64,000 nt of DNA. Origin: Shewanella aestuarii. Its GTDB lineage: Bacteria; Pseudomonadota; Gammaproteobacteria; Enterobacterales; Shewanellaceae. Below the pieces are notes generated by a model. That model did not search any database and was not told the DNA's origin. It saw only the letters and a list, made by a program, of their open reading frames with translations. The translations under genes were made by a program, and so were the position numbers. Below, in pieces: positions 28,921 to 39,467 of this stretch (position 1 is the stretch's first letter; every line of letters begins with the position of its first letter). Where the stretch lies: NCBI RefSeq assembly GCF_011765625.1, contig NZ_CP050313.1, forward strand, positions 3,902,501-3,966,500, given 5' to 3'.

Positions 28921-29000
28921 CTTGCCTTTTTTTCACTATTCTCAAGCTAATTCATTCACTATATACTGGTAAAACACTCATTTAGGTTCAAATTTATTTG

Positions 29001-29663
29001 ATGATATCCTGTCCACTATGCCGTAAGCCGAGCACTTTTTTTCTGCAAGATAAAAAACGTGCTTTCTATGCATGTAAGTTGTGCGGCTTAGTCGCAGCGG
29101 ATCCTAAATCACATGTTATGCCAAACGTTGAAAAACAACGTTATGGTCGCAGTCAAAAAGCGACTAAGCAGCGTCAGCTAACCCAATTTATTTTGCCTTT
29201 ATTACATCAAATTAATCAACAGCAGCCCGGAAGTCTATTGGGGCTAAATTTTGGCCGAGTATTGGACGAAAAGTGCATAGAAACCATCAGCCATGCTGGT
29301 CATACTGTTTATCAATACGACCCTTTTTTTGCTGCGGATCACCACGTTTTACAAAATCGTTATGATTTCATCTGCAGTTATAAAGTGTTTGAGCATTTTC
29401 GCCATCCGTATAAAGAGTGGCAACTTATATCGAGCTTGGTTAAGCCTAACGGATGGCTAGCCATTAGTACGCCTTTATTAACGGATTTGACTCATTTTAG
29501 TAAGTGGCATTACAAGAACAATCCAACTCATGTTAGCTTTTATCAGCAACAAACTTTTGAATATTTAGCCGCTCATAGTGATTTTAAGCTATTATTTGCA
29601 TCACAAACGCTGATTTTGATGCAAAAAGCATCAGGATCTGATATAAAGCGCAACCTTATTTAA
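29001..29663 (+). CDS. Class I SAM-dependent methyltransferase-like protein
   Basis: The 220-residue protein has an N-terminal zinc ribbon (CPLC at about residues 4-7 and CKLC at about 27-30). A degenerate methyltransferase core of the Methyltransf_23 type follows, with FICSYKVFEHFRHPYKEW and LVKPNGWLAISTPLL. The usual glycine-rich SAM motif is replaced by GLNFGRVLD, so SAM binding is likely but not certain. The ATG at 29001 is preferred over a TTG one codon earlier. The substrate is unknown. It follows the CsrC-type RNA and precedes yihI. Confidence 0.75.
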   Translation: MISCPLCRKPSTFFLQDKKRAFYACKLCGLVAADPKSHVMPNVEKQRYGRSQKATKQRQLTQFILPLLHQINQQQPGSLLGLNFGRVLDEKCIETISHAGHTVYQYDPFFAADHHVLQNRYDFICSYKVFEHFRHPYKEWQLISSLVKPNGWLAISTPLLTDLTHFSKWHYKNNPTHVSFYQQQTFEYLAAHSDFKLLFASQTLILMQKASGSDIKRNLI

Positions 29664-29716
29664 TGCATGTTGGTGCTTAATCGGCATGTGCAGATTTAAC
29701 AAACACTGAGAACATC

Positions 29717-30268
29717 ATGGCGCGCAGTAAAAAAACTCGCAAGGGCGGAGAAAACGGCCCTAAATTCGCACCAAGAGTCAAGAAAGCTGATCGCAAGACA
29801 GTTGAAGGCAAACGTGCCGAAAACGGTCGCAAACCTGGCAGCCGCCACAATGAAGCTTTACTCAAGCAGAATGCCTCTGGTAATGCAGGTAAATCGACAG
29901 ACCCTAGACATGGTAGTAAAAAACCTGTTGCTTTAACGCCTGTTGCAACCAAAGAGCCACAAAGCACTAAGCCAAAACAGCCAAAAATGACCGATGAGCA
30001 AAAACTGCTAAAAATTGAAGAAGACCCTCGCCTAAACAGCTTATTAGATATGCTGGAAGAAGGCCGAGATTTATCTGCAAATGATCAAAAGTGGTTAGAT
30101 TCTCAACTTGATGAAATTGAAAGATTAATGGATCGCCTAGGCTTAAACGAAGAAGCGCCTAAATCAACAAGTAACAAGAAAACACCTAAAACCGATTCTG
30201 ATGATGATTTATTAGCGCGTTTTGAATCAGGTGAAGACTTACTAAAAGATTATTTTTCGAAAGATTAA
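29717..30268 (+). CDS. yihI: Der GTPase-activating protein YihI
   Basis: YihI stimulates the GTPase Der (EngA) and so modulates 50S ribosome assembly. The 183-residue protein has the family's very basic N-terminus (ARSKKTRKGGENGPKFAP), the lysine-rich linker, and an acidic C-terminal half beginning TDEQKLLKIEEDPRLNSLL. Position after engB and the csrC-like RNA is as in E. coli. A perfect terminator follows. Confidence 0.95.
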   Translation: MARSKKTRKGGENGPKFAPRVKKADRKTVEGKRAENGRKPGSRHNEALLKQNASGNAGKSTDPRHGSKKPVALTPVATKEPQSTKPKQPKMTDEQKLLKIEEDPRLNSLLDMLEEGRDLSANDQKWLDSQLDEIERLMDRLGLNEEAPKSTSNKKTPKTDSDDDLLARFESGEDLLKDYFSKD

Positions 30269-30278
30269 ACCTCACCCC

Positions 30279-30306
30279 AAACTGGCGCTTAATGCGCCAG
30301 TTTGTT
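30279..30306 (+). terminator. Terminator of yihI
   Basis: AAACTGGCGC (30279-30288) pairs perfectly with GCGCCAGTTT (30294-30303). Confidence 0.85.
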
Positions 30307-30350
30307 ATTTCTATCAGTAAAAAATAACGCTTAATCGACAAGGAACCCAA

Positions 30351-30818
30351 GTGACAACTGCTATTATCGTTATCGGCATACTTATCATAATTGGCCTTAG
30401 TGCATATGCCACCAAACTGTTACTACAAGTAAAACGACAAACAGAAAAAAAATTGCAGGCACAGGCAGAACGTGATGCCAAGGCAGATGAAAAACGCCAG
30501 CAAATACTCACCGACATTCGCTATATCGCCACAGCCATGCTAGAAGACCGCTGCGAGCTTTCTGAAGGCGTTGTGCGTATTGGTAAGCTGTTTGATATTT
30601 TATCGATGACAGAGCAAGTCACGCCGCTATTCCCTCAGCTATTCACTCATTATGATGTCATCAAAACACATCCCATCATGGAAGCACGCCAAGCTTTACC
30701 AAAACAGCAGCGCATGAAACTTGACTTTGCTCGTATGCGCTCTGAGGCCGATTTGGGAGAAGCCATATTGGAAGAAGCCAAACAAATTGCAGAATTTAAA
30801 GCGGCTAAAAATCATTAA
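30351..30818 (+). CDS. DUF2489 domain-containing membrane-anchored protein
   Basis: The 155-residue protein has one N-terminal membrane segment (residues 4-25) followed by a charged coiled-coil (KRQTEKKLQAQAERDAKADEKR) and a globular cytoplasmic part matching DUF2489. Function is unknown for the family, which commonly neighbours yihI in Vibrionales and Alteromonadales. The start is a GTG at 30351 with AAGGA eight bases upstream. Confidence 0.85.
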   Translation: MTTAIIVIGILIIIGLSAYATKLLLQVKRQTEKKLQAQAERDAKADEKRQQILTDIRYIATAMLEDRCELSEGVVRIGKLFDILSMTEQVTPLFPQLFTHYDVIKTHPIMEARQALPKQQRMKLDFARMRSEADLGEAILEEAKQIAEFKAAKNH

Positions 30819-30937
30819 CAGCCATAACAATTCAATAAATTAAATCTGATGAAAGTGCAAAACTTGCTCGACAAAGACTGAGTTGCTACCTTATTAAAAC
30901 AATAATAAATGACTGTTTAGTCTCTTAAGGATGCAAA

Positions 30938-31498
30938 ATGTTTCAGCGATTCTGTAGTTGGCTGCTAGCAAAGTTAGGCTGGCAATTTAAAGGCCAAATT
31001 CATGCAGAGCAATCCTGCATTATTATTGTTGGGCCTCACACCAGTAATTGGGACTTCATTATTGGGGTGATTGCCCGCGGCGCCCTAAATATGCCAATTC
31101 ACTTTCTAGGTAAACATCAGTTGTTTATTCCACCTTGGGGTTGGTTTTTTAAAGCAATGGGCGGCAGCCCTGTCGATAGGCGCAAAAGTAACAATCTTGT
31201 CGATGCCGCTGTGCGGTTATTTCAACAAAATCCCCACTATAAATTAGCCCTAGCACCTGAAGGCACTCGCAGTCCCGTCAAACGCTGGAAAAGTGGTTTT
31301 TATCATATCGCGCTCAAAGCCAAAGTGGATATTGTCCCCGTAGGACTCGACTTTAAGCATAAAACTATCGTTATTGCCCCGGCTCTAACACCTTCAGGCG
31401 AAATTGAATCAGATATGAACCAATTGATGGATTTTTTCCGCGGTATCACTGGTAAACACCCTAAAGTGATACCGCAGTATGTGTCACACACTAAGTGA
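30938..31498 (+). CDS. 1-acyl-sn-glycerol-3-phosphate acyltransferase-like protein
   Basis: The 186-residue protein of the PlsC-like superfamily has the catalytic HX4D motif in GPHTSNWDFIIG, the substrate motif GGSPVDRRKSNN and the EGTR motif in LAPEGTRSPVKRW. It acylates a lysophospholipid or other acceptor at the inner membrane. The short length and HTSNWDF form match the subgroup of small acyltransferases rather than PlsC itself. The true acceptor is unknown. Confidence 0.82.
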   Translation: MFQRFCSWLLAKLGWQFKGQIHAEQSCIIIVGPHTSNWDFIIGVIARGALNMPIHFLGKHQLFIPPWGWFFKAMGGSPVDRRKSNNLVDAAVRLFQQNPHYKLALAPEGTRSPVKRWKSGFYHIALKAKVDIVPVGLDFKHKTIVIAPALTPSGEIESDMNQLMDFFRGITGKHPKVIPQYVSHTK

Positions 31499-31511
31499 CC
31501 CCTTAGAGAGC

Positions 31512-32768
31512 TTAGCTATCAGGCTTGATATAACGAATATCATTACCTGTTGGGTTTTGAAACGCACGTAACCCAAACTCAGGCAACACGGCAAAGATAT
31601 GATCAAAAATATCTGACTGAATTTCTTCGTAATACGCCCAGCGAACATCATTAGTAAATATATATAACTCTATCGGTAGGCCCTCTGTGGTTGGCGCAAG
31701 TTGGCGTACCATAAGGGTCATATCTTTATGAATTTTAGGGTGTTGGCGCAAAAACTCTTGCAGATAAATTCTAAAAGTACCGATGTTCGTTAATCGACGT
31801 CCGTTAACGGGCATATCAAGATTACTAATTAACTGATTAGCTTCTGTTATCTCAGAAAACTTTTTCGGTAAGTATTCTGTCAAATAGTTAACTTTGGCTA
31901 GCCGATTACGCTCATCTTCAGATAAAAACTTAATACTGTTTACGTCGATATTTACCGCACGCTTAATTCGACGCCCACCAGACTCAGACATACCGCGCCA
32001 ATTTTTAAACGCATCAGATACCAAAGCATATGCTGGGATCATGGTGATCGTGTTATCCCAGTTACGCACTTTCACAGTGGTTAGGGTGACGTCCTCTACT
32101 GCACCATCGGCACCGTATTTGTCCATTTGGATCCAGTCCCCCTTACTAACCATTCGATTAGCGGCTAACTGTATTCCGGCAACAAAGCCCAAAATGGTGT
32201 CACGAAACACCAACATGACTAAACCTGTTGCAACACCTAACCCACTGAAAAATATAATCGGTGATTCATCGGTCAGCGCAGCAATCATTAAAATCACCCC
32301 TATAAAAAACAGGAATAATTTAATTAATTGAACAAAGCTTTTAACGGGTAAGCGGCGGTTGATATGGTTGATGTCGGCAATTTCATTAACCGCATTCAAG
32401 GCACCATAAACAGCACGAATAATCAGAAAAACCAAGACGGCACTGAAGCTGCGATCAATAAAACCACTTAGCAAAGTTTGCTCTGCAAAAATCAGCGGCA
32501 GCAAACTATCCAGTAGAATAACAGGCACCAGCATGGCCAAGCGCTCTAATACATGAAAGCGCATGAACACGTCATCCCAAGTCACTTTTGAGCGACTAAT
32601 CACCGCATTCATTCCTCGGACCACAAAACGGCGAGTAATGTAATAACTAATAGCAGCCAGTATCAAACTACCGAATAACAAAATCCACGTGGCAGCGGGT
32701 TCATTTGATTGACTATCTAACCCCATACTGGACAACCAGAGTGCTATTTCCTGTCTTAGAGTTTCCAC
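31512..32768 (-). CDS. ybdG: Mechanosensitive ion channel, YbdG (MscS superfamily)
   Basis: The 418-residue protein aligns with E. coli YbdG (415 residues), including KYGADGAVEDVTLTTVKVRNW, SDAFKNWRGMSESGGRRIKR and RKDMTLMVRQLAP-like HKDMTLMVRQLAP. It has five membrane segments, the last the pore helix (SGLGVATGLVMLVFRDTILG). In E. coli YbdG contributes to a miniconductance channel and to response to osmotic stress. The gene is convergent with the acyltransferase gene. Confidence 0.93.
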   Translation of the reverse strand: METLRQEIALWLSSMGLDSQSNEPAATWILLFGSLILAAISYYITRRFVVRGMNAVISRSKVTWDDVFMRFHVLERLAMLVPVILLDSLLPLIFAEQTLLSGFIDRSFSAVLVFLIIRAVYGALNAVNEIADINHINRRLPVKSFVQLIKLFLFFIGVILMIAALTDESPIIFFSGLGVATGLVMLVFRDTILGFVAGIQLAANRMVSKGDWIQMDKYGADGAVEDVTLTTVKVRNWDNTITMIPAYALVSDAFKNWRGMSESGGRRIKRAVNIDVNSIKFLSEDERNRLAKVNYLTEYLPKKFSEITEANQLISNLDMPVNGRRLTNIGTFRIYLQEFLRQHPKIHKDMTLMVRQLAPTTEGLPIELYIFTNDVRWAYYEEIQSDIFDHIFAVLPEFGLRAFQNPTGNDIRYIKPDS

Positions 32769-32921
32769 TTATTCACCTTCATTTACATTCGCCTAATAGA
32801 ACCATTACAAGCTACCAGCAGCTCAATTACAAGTTACTATTTTATCGAAGATTTTAGCATCTATGTTTGACCACATATATGAAAGAATCAACAATAAAGG
32901 CTTAACCTTTTGGAGCTATGT

Positions 32922-33473
32922 ATGAAATCAAATGTGATATCTTTGGCAACCTTATCCGGTCTTTCGATGTTATCAGCATCTGTGTTTGCAAATACCTTGA
33001 ACGAAGAAGACTCAAAACCAGCATTTAAGCCCACTGTCGCTTTGCTTGTTGATTATATCGCTACTGATGAAGGCATGTGGGGCGTAACACTTGCGGCAAA
33101 ACATTTTGATCCTGATTATGCAAGTTGGAGTTACTACATTGGTTATTCTTGGGGAGATAAATACCAACTTGATGTAGAAAAGCCTGCTGAAGCTAACATG
33201 GAAGAATACATGTGGCGATTTGGTTTAAGTTACAGCCTTACTCAAGATTTAAGTATTTATGGCGGCGCAACAGCCTACACTTATGAAACCAATTACACCA
33301 ATAACATCTCACCTAGGGATGTGAACGGTAAGCCTAGATGGGAAAGTGACCGCGACCGCGAATGGGGCGGTGAAGTTGGCTTACATTACAACCTTTACAA
33401 AGGGTTTGTGTTAGGAGCAGGTTACGATACTCGCAATCAAGCAGCAGTTATCAGTATTGGTTTTAGCATGTAA
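32922..33473 (+). CDS. Outer-membrane beta-barrel protein of unknown function
   Basis: The 183-residue protein has a signal peptide (about 1-22, ending ASVFANT) and about eight short amphipathic strands (for example SWSYYIGYSWG, EYMWRFGLSYSL and FVLGAGYDTRN). It ends with phenylalanine and methionine (ISIGFSM), as small outer-membrane barrels often do. The ATG at 32922 has TTGGAG at good distance. I do not recognise a named family. Both flanks are divergent or convergent genes, so it is monocistronic. Confidence 0.72.
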   Translation: MKSNVISLATLSGLSMLSASVFANTLNEEDSKPAFKPTVALLVDYIATDEGMWGVTLAAKHFDPDYASWSYYIGYSWGDKYQLDVEKPAEANMEEYMWRFGLSYSLTQDLSIYGGATAYTYETNYTNNISPRDVNGKPRWESDRDREWGGEVGLHYNLYKGFVLGAGYDTRNQAAVISIGFSM

Positions 33474-33511
33474 TCTACAACCGTTATTGTAATGTCTATA
33501 TGGCCAATATT

Positions 33512-33537
33512 AAAAAAGGACCTCGCGGTCCTTTTTT
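33512..33537. terminator. Strong bidirectional terminator
   Basis: AAAAAAGGACC (33512-33522) and GGTCCTTTTTT (33527-33537) form a perfect 11-bp stem with a TCGC loop. With six A on one side and six T on the other, it ends both the outer-membrane protein gene (+) and hutH (-). Confidence 0.93.
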
Positions 33538-33564
33538 ACTTGTCAGTATTACTCACAGTCAACA

Positions 33565-35103
33565 CTAGCAGCTTGGCAGCATACCTGCTGGTAAATAAGC
33601 ATTTAAACTGGCTTTATCTAATAAGTCGACCGCATTTTCAATATCTGGGGCAAAATAGCGGTCTTGATCATAAAAGCTCACCACTTCACGTAATTCAGCT
33701 TTAGCACTCGCTACCGCAGCGGAAGGCTGTAACGGGGTTCTAAAATCTAGCCCTTGCGCCGCAGCTAACATCTCAATTGCCAACACGCCACGTGTATTCT
33801 CAGCCATGTCACGTAAGCGCCTGGCGGCAAAAGTCGCCATTGAAACATGGTCTTCCTGATTTGCCGATGTTGGTAAACTGTCAACCGATGCAGGGTGAGC
33901 ATAGGTTTTGTTTTCTGATGCAAGTGCCGCAGCAGTAACCTGCGCAATCATAAAGCCTGAATTGACCCCGCCGTTATCCACTAAAAATGGCGGCAGTTTT
34001 GACAAGCTTGAATCAATTAACAAAGCGATTCTGCGCTCTGCAATCGCACCTAACTCGGCAATAGCAATGGCTAAATTGTCAGCCGCCATCGCGACAGGTT
34101 CAGCATGAAAGTTACCACCAGAGATAATATCGCCAGTGTCTTGGAAAACTAACGGGTTGTCTGTTACCCCATTGGCCTCAACGCCTAGCACTTCCGCAGC
34201 TTGACGAATTTGGGTTAAACACGCCCCCAACACTTGTGGCTGACAGCGCAAAGAGTATGGATCCTGTACTTTTTCACAGTTTGCATGGCTATCGCTTATT
34301 TGAGAGCTTTCACCGAGCAAATGACGGAAAATCGCTGCTGAATCAATTTGCCCTTGCTGACCACGAGCCGCATGAATACGAGGGTCAAATGGACTTCGAC
34401 TACCCATTGCCGCCTCAACACTCATTGCTCCAATAACTGAACTCGCGGCAAACAAATCTTCGGCATTAAATAACCCTTCAAGCGCTAATGCCGTTGATGC
34501 CTGGGTACCATTTAGTAAGGCTAAACCTTCCTTTGCAGCTAGTTCAATGGGCTGTAAACCGGCAATTTCAAGCCCTTGTGCGGCCGATATAATTTGCCCT
34601 TGGTAACTCATCTCGCCCTCACCTAGTAACGGCAAACACATATGTGCTAATGGGGCTAAATCACCCGATGCGCCAACAGACCCCTTTTCAGGCACGCAGG
34701 GATAAACACCCGCATTAACCAGTTGGATCAGAAAGTTAATCACCTCTAAACGAATCCCCGAGAAACCTCGGCTAAGGGAGTTAATTTTTAACACCATCAT
34801 TAAACGCACCGTGGCATCTTGCATGTACTGCCCGATACCAGCCGCATGAGATAACACAATCGAACGCTGTAAAATTTGTAAGTCTTGTGGGGCAATTTTA
34901 GTGTTTGCCAATAAGCCAAAACCGGTATTAATACCGTAAACCGTACGGCCATCACGTAATACTTGCTGCACAATTTCAGCGCTTTGGTTTATCGACTCAA
35001 TCGCTGAATCATCAAGATTTAACTGCACAGCTTGACGACTGATTTGACGAAGTTGTGCCAGCGTTAAAGTCCCTGGTGTAAGCGTAAAGGTTATTGCTGT
35101 CAT
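33565..35103 (-). CDS. hutH: Histidine ammonia-lyase
   Basis: HutH removes ammonia from L-histidine to give urocanate. The 512-residue protein has the MIO cofactor-forming Ala-Ser-Gly in [15 protein letters not shown], and YGINTGFG and [11 protein letters not shown] as in the family. The ATG at 35103 ([11 protein letters not shown]) is 2 bp after the hutU stop, so hutU-hutH form an operon. The 16 residues encoded upstream overlap hutU and are not part of the protein. Confidence 0.97.
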   Translation of the reverse strand: MTAITFTLTPGTLTLAQLRQISRQAVQLNLDDSAIESINQSAEIVQQVLRDGRTVYGINTGFGLLANTKIAPQDLQILQRSIVLSHAAGIGQYMQDATVRLMMVLKINSLSRGFSGIRLEVINFLIQLVNAGVYPCVPEKGSVGASGDLAPLAHMCLPLLGEGEMSYQGQIISAAQGLEIAGLQPIELAAKEGLALLNGTQASTALALEGLFNAEDLFAASSVIGAMSVEAAMGSRSPFDPRIHAARGQQGQIDSAAIFRHLLGESSQISDSHANCEKVQDPYSLRCQPQVLGACLTQIRQAAEVLGVEANGVTDNPLVFQDTGDIISGGNFHAEPVAMAADNLAIAIAELGAIAERRIALLIDSSLSKLPPFLVDNGGVNSGFMIAQVTAAALASENKTYAHPASVDSLPTSANQEDHVSMATFAARRLRDMAENTRGVLAIEMLAAAQGLDFRTPLQPSAAVASAKAELREVVSFYDQDRYFAPDIENAVDLLDKASLNAYLPAGMLPSC

Positions 35104-35105
35104 GA

Positions 35106-36776
35106 TTATGCTCCAACCATGGGTAAATCTAAGCCTTGTGTCTTGGCACAATCTTTAGCGATTTGGTAGCCCGCATCCGCATGGCGCATCACTCCGGTAG
35201 CAGGGTCATTCCATAACACGCGCTCAACACGCTTAGCGGCAGCATCAGAGCCGTCACACACAATCACCACACCTGAGTGCTGACTAAAGCCCATTCCAAC
35301 GCCGCCACCATGGTGCAGTGACACCCATGTTGCGCCGCTAGCGGTATTGAGTAAAGCATTAAGCAATGGCCAATCAGACACGGCATCAGAGCCATCCATC
35401 ATAGATTCTGTTTCACGATTAGGGCTGGCAACCGAGCCAGAATCTAAATGATCACGGCCAATCACCACTGGGGCAGATAACTCACCATTTTTAACCATTT
35501 GATTAAAAGCAGCCGCTAGACGGGCACGGTCTTTTAAGCCAACCCAACAAATACGAGCAGGCAGACCTTGGAAGGCAATCCGCTCACGCGCCATATCTAA
35601 CCAGTTATGTAAGTGCTTATCATCAGGGATTAACTCTTTCACCTTGGCATCCGTTTTATAAATATCTTCAGGATCACCTGATAATGCGACCCAACGGAAT
35701 GGACCAATGCCTTCGCAAAACAGCGGGCGAATATAAGCAGGCACAAAGCCAGGGAAGTCAAATGCGTTTTCAACCCCAACATCAAATGCCATTTGACGAA
35801 TATTGTTGCCATAATCTAAGGTTGCTGCACCTCTGGCTTGTAAGGCCAACATGGCTTTAACCTGCACAGCCATTGAGGCTTTAGCAGCGTTAACTACCCC
35901 TGCTTCATCGGTTTTACGCATTTGCGCCGCTTGTGCCAGCGTCCAACCTTGTGGCAAATAACCATTAAGTGGATCATGAGCTGAAGTTTGATCTGTGACC
36001 ACATCAGGCGTAATGCCACGTTCTACTAACTCGCTAAAAATATCAGCCGCATTGGCCAGCAAGCCTACAGATACTGGTTTGCCTTCTTTTTTAGCGTGCT
36101 CAAGCATGGCTAACGCTTCATCTAAACTAGTGGCTTTTTTGTCAACATAGCGGGTGCGTAATCTGAAATCGATACGAGTTTCATCCACCTCGCAAGCCAA
36201 TACTGAAAAGCCCGCCATGGTGCCCGCTAAAGGCTGCGCGCCACCCATACCGCCTAAACCGCCCGTTAATACCCATTTACCTTGAGCTACACCATCAAAG
36301 TGCTGTTTAGCAACAGATACAAAGGTTTCGTAAGTGCCCTGTACAATGCCTTGGGTACCGATATAAATCCATGAACCCGCCGTCATTTGGCCATACATTG
36401 CCAAACCTTGCTTATCGAGTTCATTAAAGTGTTCCCAATTGGCCCAGTGCGGCACTAAATTAGAGTTAGCAATTAATACCCTTGGCGCATCTGCATGAGT
36501 GCGAAACACACCAACTGGTTTACCTGATTGCACTAATAACGTTTCGTCATCTTCAAGACGTTGCAGCACTTCGATAATTTTGTCATAACACTGCCAATCA
36601 CGTGCTGCGCGGCCGATACCACCGTAAACCACTAAATCTTCTGGGCGCTCAGCAACATCTGGATGTAAGTTATTCATGAGCATGCGCATTGGCGCTTCAG
36701 TTAACCAACTTTTACAGCTGAGTTTACTGCCATGTGGGGCAATAATACGGCGGCTTGGGTCGTGTCGATTATTCAT
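35106..36776 (-). CDS. hutU: Urocanate hydratase
   Basis: HutU (urocanase) hydrates urocanate to 4-imidazolone-5-propanoate using tightly bound NAD+. The 556-residue protein shows the family strings [40 protein letters not shown] and [15 protein letters not shown]; the last contains the active-site and NAD-binding part. It is followed within 2 bp by hutH. Upstream at 36867-36877 a partial HutC-like half-site (TGTATAT) is visible. Confidence 0.97.
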   Translation of the reverse strand: MNNRHDPSRRIIAPHGSKLSCKSWLTEAPMRMLMNNLHPDVAERPEDLVVYGGIGRAARDWQCYDKIIEVLQRLEDDETLLVQSGKPVGVFRTHADAPRVLIANSNLVPHWANWEHFNELDKQGLAMYGQMTAGSWIYIGTQGIVQGTYETFVSVAKQHFDGVAQGKWVLTGGLGGMGGAQPLAGTMAGFSVLACEVDETRIDFRLRTRYVDKKATSLDEALAMLEHAKKEGKPVSVGLLANAADIFSELVERGITPDVVTDQTSAHDPLNGYLPQGWTLAQAAQMRKTDEAGVVNAAKASMAVQVKAMLALQARGAATLDYGNNIRQMAFDVGVENAFDFPGFVPAYIRPLFCEGIGPFRWVALSGDPEDIYKTDAKVKELIPDDKHLHNWLDMARERIAFQGLPARICWVGLKDRARLAAAFNQMVKNGELSAPVVIGRDHLDSGSVASPNRETESMMDGSDAVSDWPLLNALLNTASGATWVSLHHGGGVGMGFSQHSGVVIVCDGSDAAAKRVERVLWNDPATGVMRHADAGYQIAKDCAKTQGLDLPMVGA

Positions 36777-36877
36777 ACTTTCCTCTTCAACCTTAGCGGT
36801 TTTTGTTATATTTAGATGGATTGTGTTGTTGAGTTAATCTTTTGTTTTAAATAAATTTATGGATATAAATATGTATA

Positions 36878-37585
36878 TTATCCCTTAAAGGTTAAATGGC
36901 CACCTAACCTGAATTTACTACCCGGATGCACCAAGCGGGCAAAACTCACCACCCCAAGCTTTGACCAAGTACGGCGAATAATTTGCAAGCAAGGTTCGCT
37001 GGCGTTGATCCCTAAACGCTGCTGAATTTGCTCATTGGCCACAATGGCCTCAACGGTATGTCGCGCCTCAGTTAGTGGGGCAACTAGGGATAAATACTCG
37101 TGGGGAGTTTGTTGGCTAAAATCTTGTTTAAGGTAATCTGGCACCAGCTTAGGGTTAACAAAACGTTCTTCTACCTGTAACGGTAAGCCCTGCTCACAAT
37201 GCACTAGTACGGAATAAAATACTTGGCTGCCGATATCGAGCCCTAAGGCAATTGCAATTGGTGCGCTCGCCTCGACAGCCGCTAACTCCAATTGTTTAAC
37301 ACTATAGCCATGGCCACGCTCTTTAATTTCATCAGCAATATTTCGAATAGTCAGTAAAGATGATTGCGATTTTAGCCCTGCGACAAATGTGCCTAACCCT
37401 TGGGTGCGCTCTAAAATTCCCGCTTCAACTAACTCGGTTAATGCGCGTCTCGCGGTCATGCGGCTACAATGAAACAGTTCAGTTAATTGATTTTCAGAGG
37501 GCACACGGGCGTTTTCTTGCCATTGCCCTGACTCAATGTGAGCAAGAATAAACTGTTTGATCTGGGCAAACTTTGCTAATGCCAT
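36878..37585 (-). CDS. hutC: Histidine utilisation repressor HutC
   Basis: This GntR/HutC-family repressor of 235 residues has an N-terminal winged helix (RVPSENQLTELFHCSRMTARRALTELVEAGILERTQGLG) and a UTRA effector domain, which binds urocanate in known HutC proteins. The start is placed at 37585 (MALAKFAQIKQ). The 20 codons upstream overlap the operator and are not expected to be translated. It is divergent from hutI, upstream of hutU-hutH on the same strand, and lies beside a perfect HutC-type palindrome. Confidence 0.93.
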   Translation of the reverse strand: MALAKFAQIKQFILAHIESGQWQENARVPSENQLTELFHCSRMTARRALTELVEAGILERTQGLGTFVAGLKSQSSLLTIRNIADEIKERGHGYSVKQLELAAVEASAPIAIALGLDIGSQVFYSVLVHCEQGLPLQVEERFVNPKLVPDYLKQDFSQQTPHEYLSLVAPLTEARHTVEAIVANEQIQQRLGINASEPCLQIIRRTWSKLGVVSFARLVHPGSKFRLGGHLTFKG

Positions 37586-37632
37586 CGTTAAAAAACCAAT
37601 CACTGTTGCTGAATATTTGTGTTTTATCCTAG

Positions 37633-37646
37633 CTTGTATATACAAG
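37633..37646. promoter_or_regulatory. HutC operator in the hutC-hutI intergenic region
   Basis: CTTGTATATACAAG is a perfect 14-bp palindrome matching the TGTATA-TACA core described for HutC sites in pseudomonads. It lies 47 bp before the hutC start and 57 bp before the hutI start, so one repressor can cover both promoters. Confidence 0.85.
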
Positions 37647-37703
37647 CCTTATCAAGTAATGTTTAGTTAATTTATTTATCAAACTGAATCAAAGGTATTT
37701 GCA

Positions 37704-38930
37704 ATGAGTTGGGATCACGTTTGGATTGATGTGAACATTGCCACCATGGATAGCAAGGTTGCTGCACCTTATGGCGCAATAACCAATGCAGCCATTGCCG
37801 TAAAAAACGGCCAAATTGCATGGTTAGGCCCGCGTAGCGAACTGCCTGACTTTGATGTGCTAGCGACCCCTGTTTATCGCGGCTATCAAAAATGGCTCAC
37901 TCCCGGCTTAATAGATGCCCACACCCATTTGGTTTATGCCGGTAATCGTGCCAACGAATTTGAAATGCGTTTACAAGGTGCAAGTTATCAAGACATAGCC
38001 AATGCTGGCGGCGGTATTATCTCAACAGTAAAAGCGTGTAGAGAAGCCGACGAAGCTGAGCTATTTAATTTAGCCCGCAAGCGTTTGAATGCTTTAGCGA
38101 AAGAAGGCGTGACCACGGTTGAGATAAAATCGGGTTATGGGTTAGATACGGCAACTGAACTAAAAATGCTCCGTGTTGCGCGGGAGTTAGGTAAACATCA
38201 CCATGTTGAGGTACAAACCACCTTTTTGGGCGCACATGCTATTGCCGCAGAATATAAACACAATCCAGATGCCTATGTTGACTTGGTTATCAACGACATG
38301 TTACCAGCTGTAATGAAAGAAAATCTTGCCGATGCTGTCGATGTATTTTGTGAAGGGATAGCCTTTAATCTTGAACAAACAGAGCGAGTGTTGCAGGCGG
38401 CTAAGCGTGCTGGGCTGCCAATTAAATTACACGCTGAACAATTATCTAATATTGGCGCAAGCGAGCTGGCAGCCAAACTTGGCGCGCTATCGGTCGATCA
38501 TATAGAGTTTTTAGACGAAGCTGGCGTTAAGGCCATTAGTCAAAGTGGTACCTGTGCTGTATTGCTGCCGGGGGCGTTTTACTTTTTACGGGAAACAAAA
38601 TTGCCACCCATTGATTTATTACGCCAATATCAAGTGCCCATGGTGATCGCCAGTGATATTAACCCAGGATCATCGCCTATTTGCTCAACACTGTTGATGC
38701 TCAATATGGCATGTACCTTATTCAGGTTAACCCCAGAAGAAGCCTTAAAAGGCGTTACCATCAATGCCGCTAAAGCCTTAGGCATCGAGCACAAGGTTGG
38801 CAGCTTGGCGATAGGTAAACAAGCTGATTTTTGTTTATGGGATATTCACTCACCCGCAGAGTTAGCTTATGCCTACGGTGTTAATCCATGCGAGCAAGTG
38901 ATCAAATCAGGCAGAATCATACAGCAGTAA
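37704..38930 (+). CDS. hutI: Imidazolonepropionase
   Basis: HutI opens the imidazolone ring to N-formimino-L-glutamate. The 408-residue amidohydrolase has the metal-binding [35 protein letters not shown] and SDINPGSSP motifs. It is the divergent partner of hutC. Together with hutU and hutH it gives the steps from histidine to formiminoglutamate. The last step (hutG or hutF) and a permease are not in the window. Confidence 0.97.
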   Translation: MSWDHVWIDVNIATMDSKVAAPYGAITNAAIAVKNGQIAWLGPRSELPDFDVLATPVYRGYQKWLTPGLIDAHTHLVYAGNRANEFEMRLQGASYQDIANAGGGIISTVKACREADEAELFNLARKRLNALAKEGVTTVEIKSGYGLDTATELKMLRVARELGKHHHVEVQTTFLGAHAIAAEYKHNPDAYVDLVINDMLPAVMKENLADAVDVFCEGIAFNLEQTERVLQAAKRAGLPIKLHAEQLSNIGASELAAKLGALSVDHIEFLDEAGVKAISQSGTCAVLLPGAFYFLRETKLPPIDLLRQYQVPMVIASDINPGSSPICSTLLMLNMACTLFRLTPEEALKGVTINAAKALGIEHKVGSLAIGKQADFCLWDIHSPAELAYAYGVNPCEQVIKSGRIIQQ

Positions 38931-38973
38931 TCATTGTGGTTAATCACCTTTCGCGACGACTTTCTAATACACA

Positions 38974-38999
38974 AAAAATCGCCAATTATGGCGATTTTT
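38974..38999. terminator. Bidirectional terminator after hutI
   Basis: AAAAATCGCC (38974-38983) pairs perfectly with GGCGATTTTT (38990-38999). It serves hutI (+) and the convergent dCMP deaminase gene (-). Confidence 0.88.
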
Positions 39000-39017
39000 A
39001 ACTTTCAAAAGCGCGGG

Positions 39018-39467
39018 CTATTTATCGGTTAACTCATTGATAGGCAGCCAATTCACTTTAACGCCAGCTTGTAAAAACATATCTTGACTGATTTTAATTT
39101 TATCCCCCCATCGAGACAAAAAGTCTTCACTTTGCTCAGGACAAAACACTCCAGTGATCCCAGTTTGAATAATTTTGGCTGCACAGTTTGGACACGGAAA
39201 ATGGGTCACCCAAATATCACAGCCATCAAGATCACGCTTAGCAAATAGAATGGCGTTTTCTTCTGCATGTAAGGTTTTCAGTAGCTTCATCTCACGGTCA
39301 TCGGTTTCTGCACTATCTGAAATCCCATGGGGATAACCATTAAAACCCACCGACACAATGCGATTATGTTTAGTGATCACCGCGCCAACTTGAGTCGAAG
39401 GATCTTTACTCCATGACCCCACCAGTTCAGCCATTTGAAAAAATCGTTTTGCCCATTTTAAAATCAT
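39018..39467 (-). CDS. Deoxycytidylate (dCMP) deaminase family protein
   Basis: The 149-residue zinc deaminase resembles dCMP deaminases of the ComEB/T4 type. The catalytic His-Ala-Glu is in LHAEENAILFAKR and the zinc cysteines in HFPCPNCAAKIIQ. It converts dCMP to dUMP for thymidylate synthesis. A nearby SKDPSTQVGAVI is typical of the family. The gene is monocistronic. Deoxycytidine nucleotide specificity is inferred from the family. Confidence 0.88.
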   Translation of the reverse strand: MILKWAKRFFQMAELVGSWSKDPSTQVGAVITKHNRIVSVGFNGYPHGISDSAETDDREMKLLKTLHAEENAILFAKRDLDGCDIWVTHFPCPNCAAKIIQTGITGVFCPEQSEDFLSRWGDKIKISQDMFLQAGVKVNWLPINELTDK

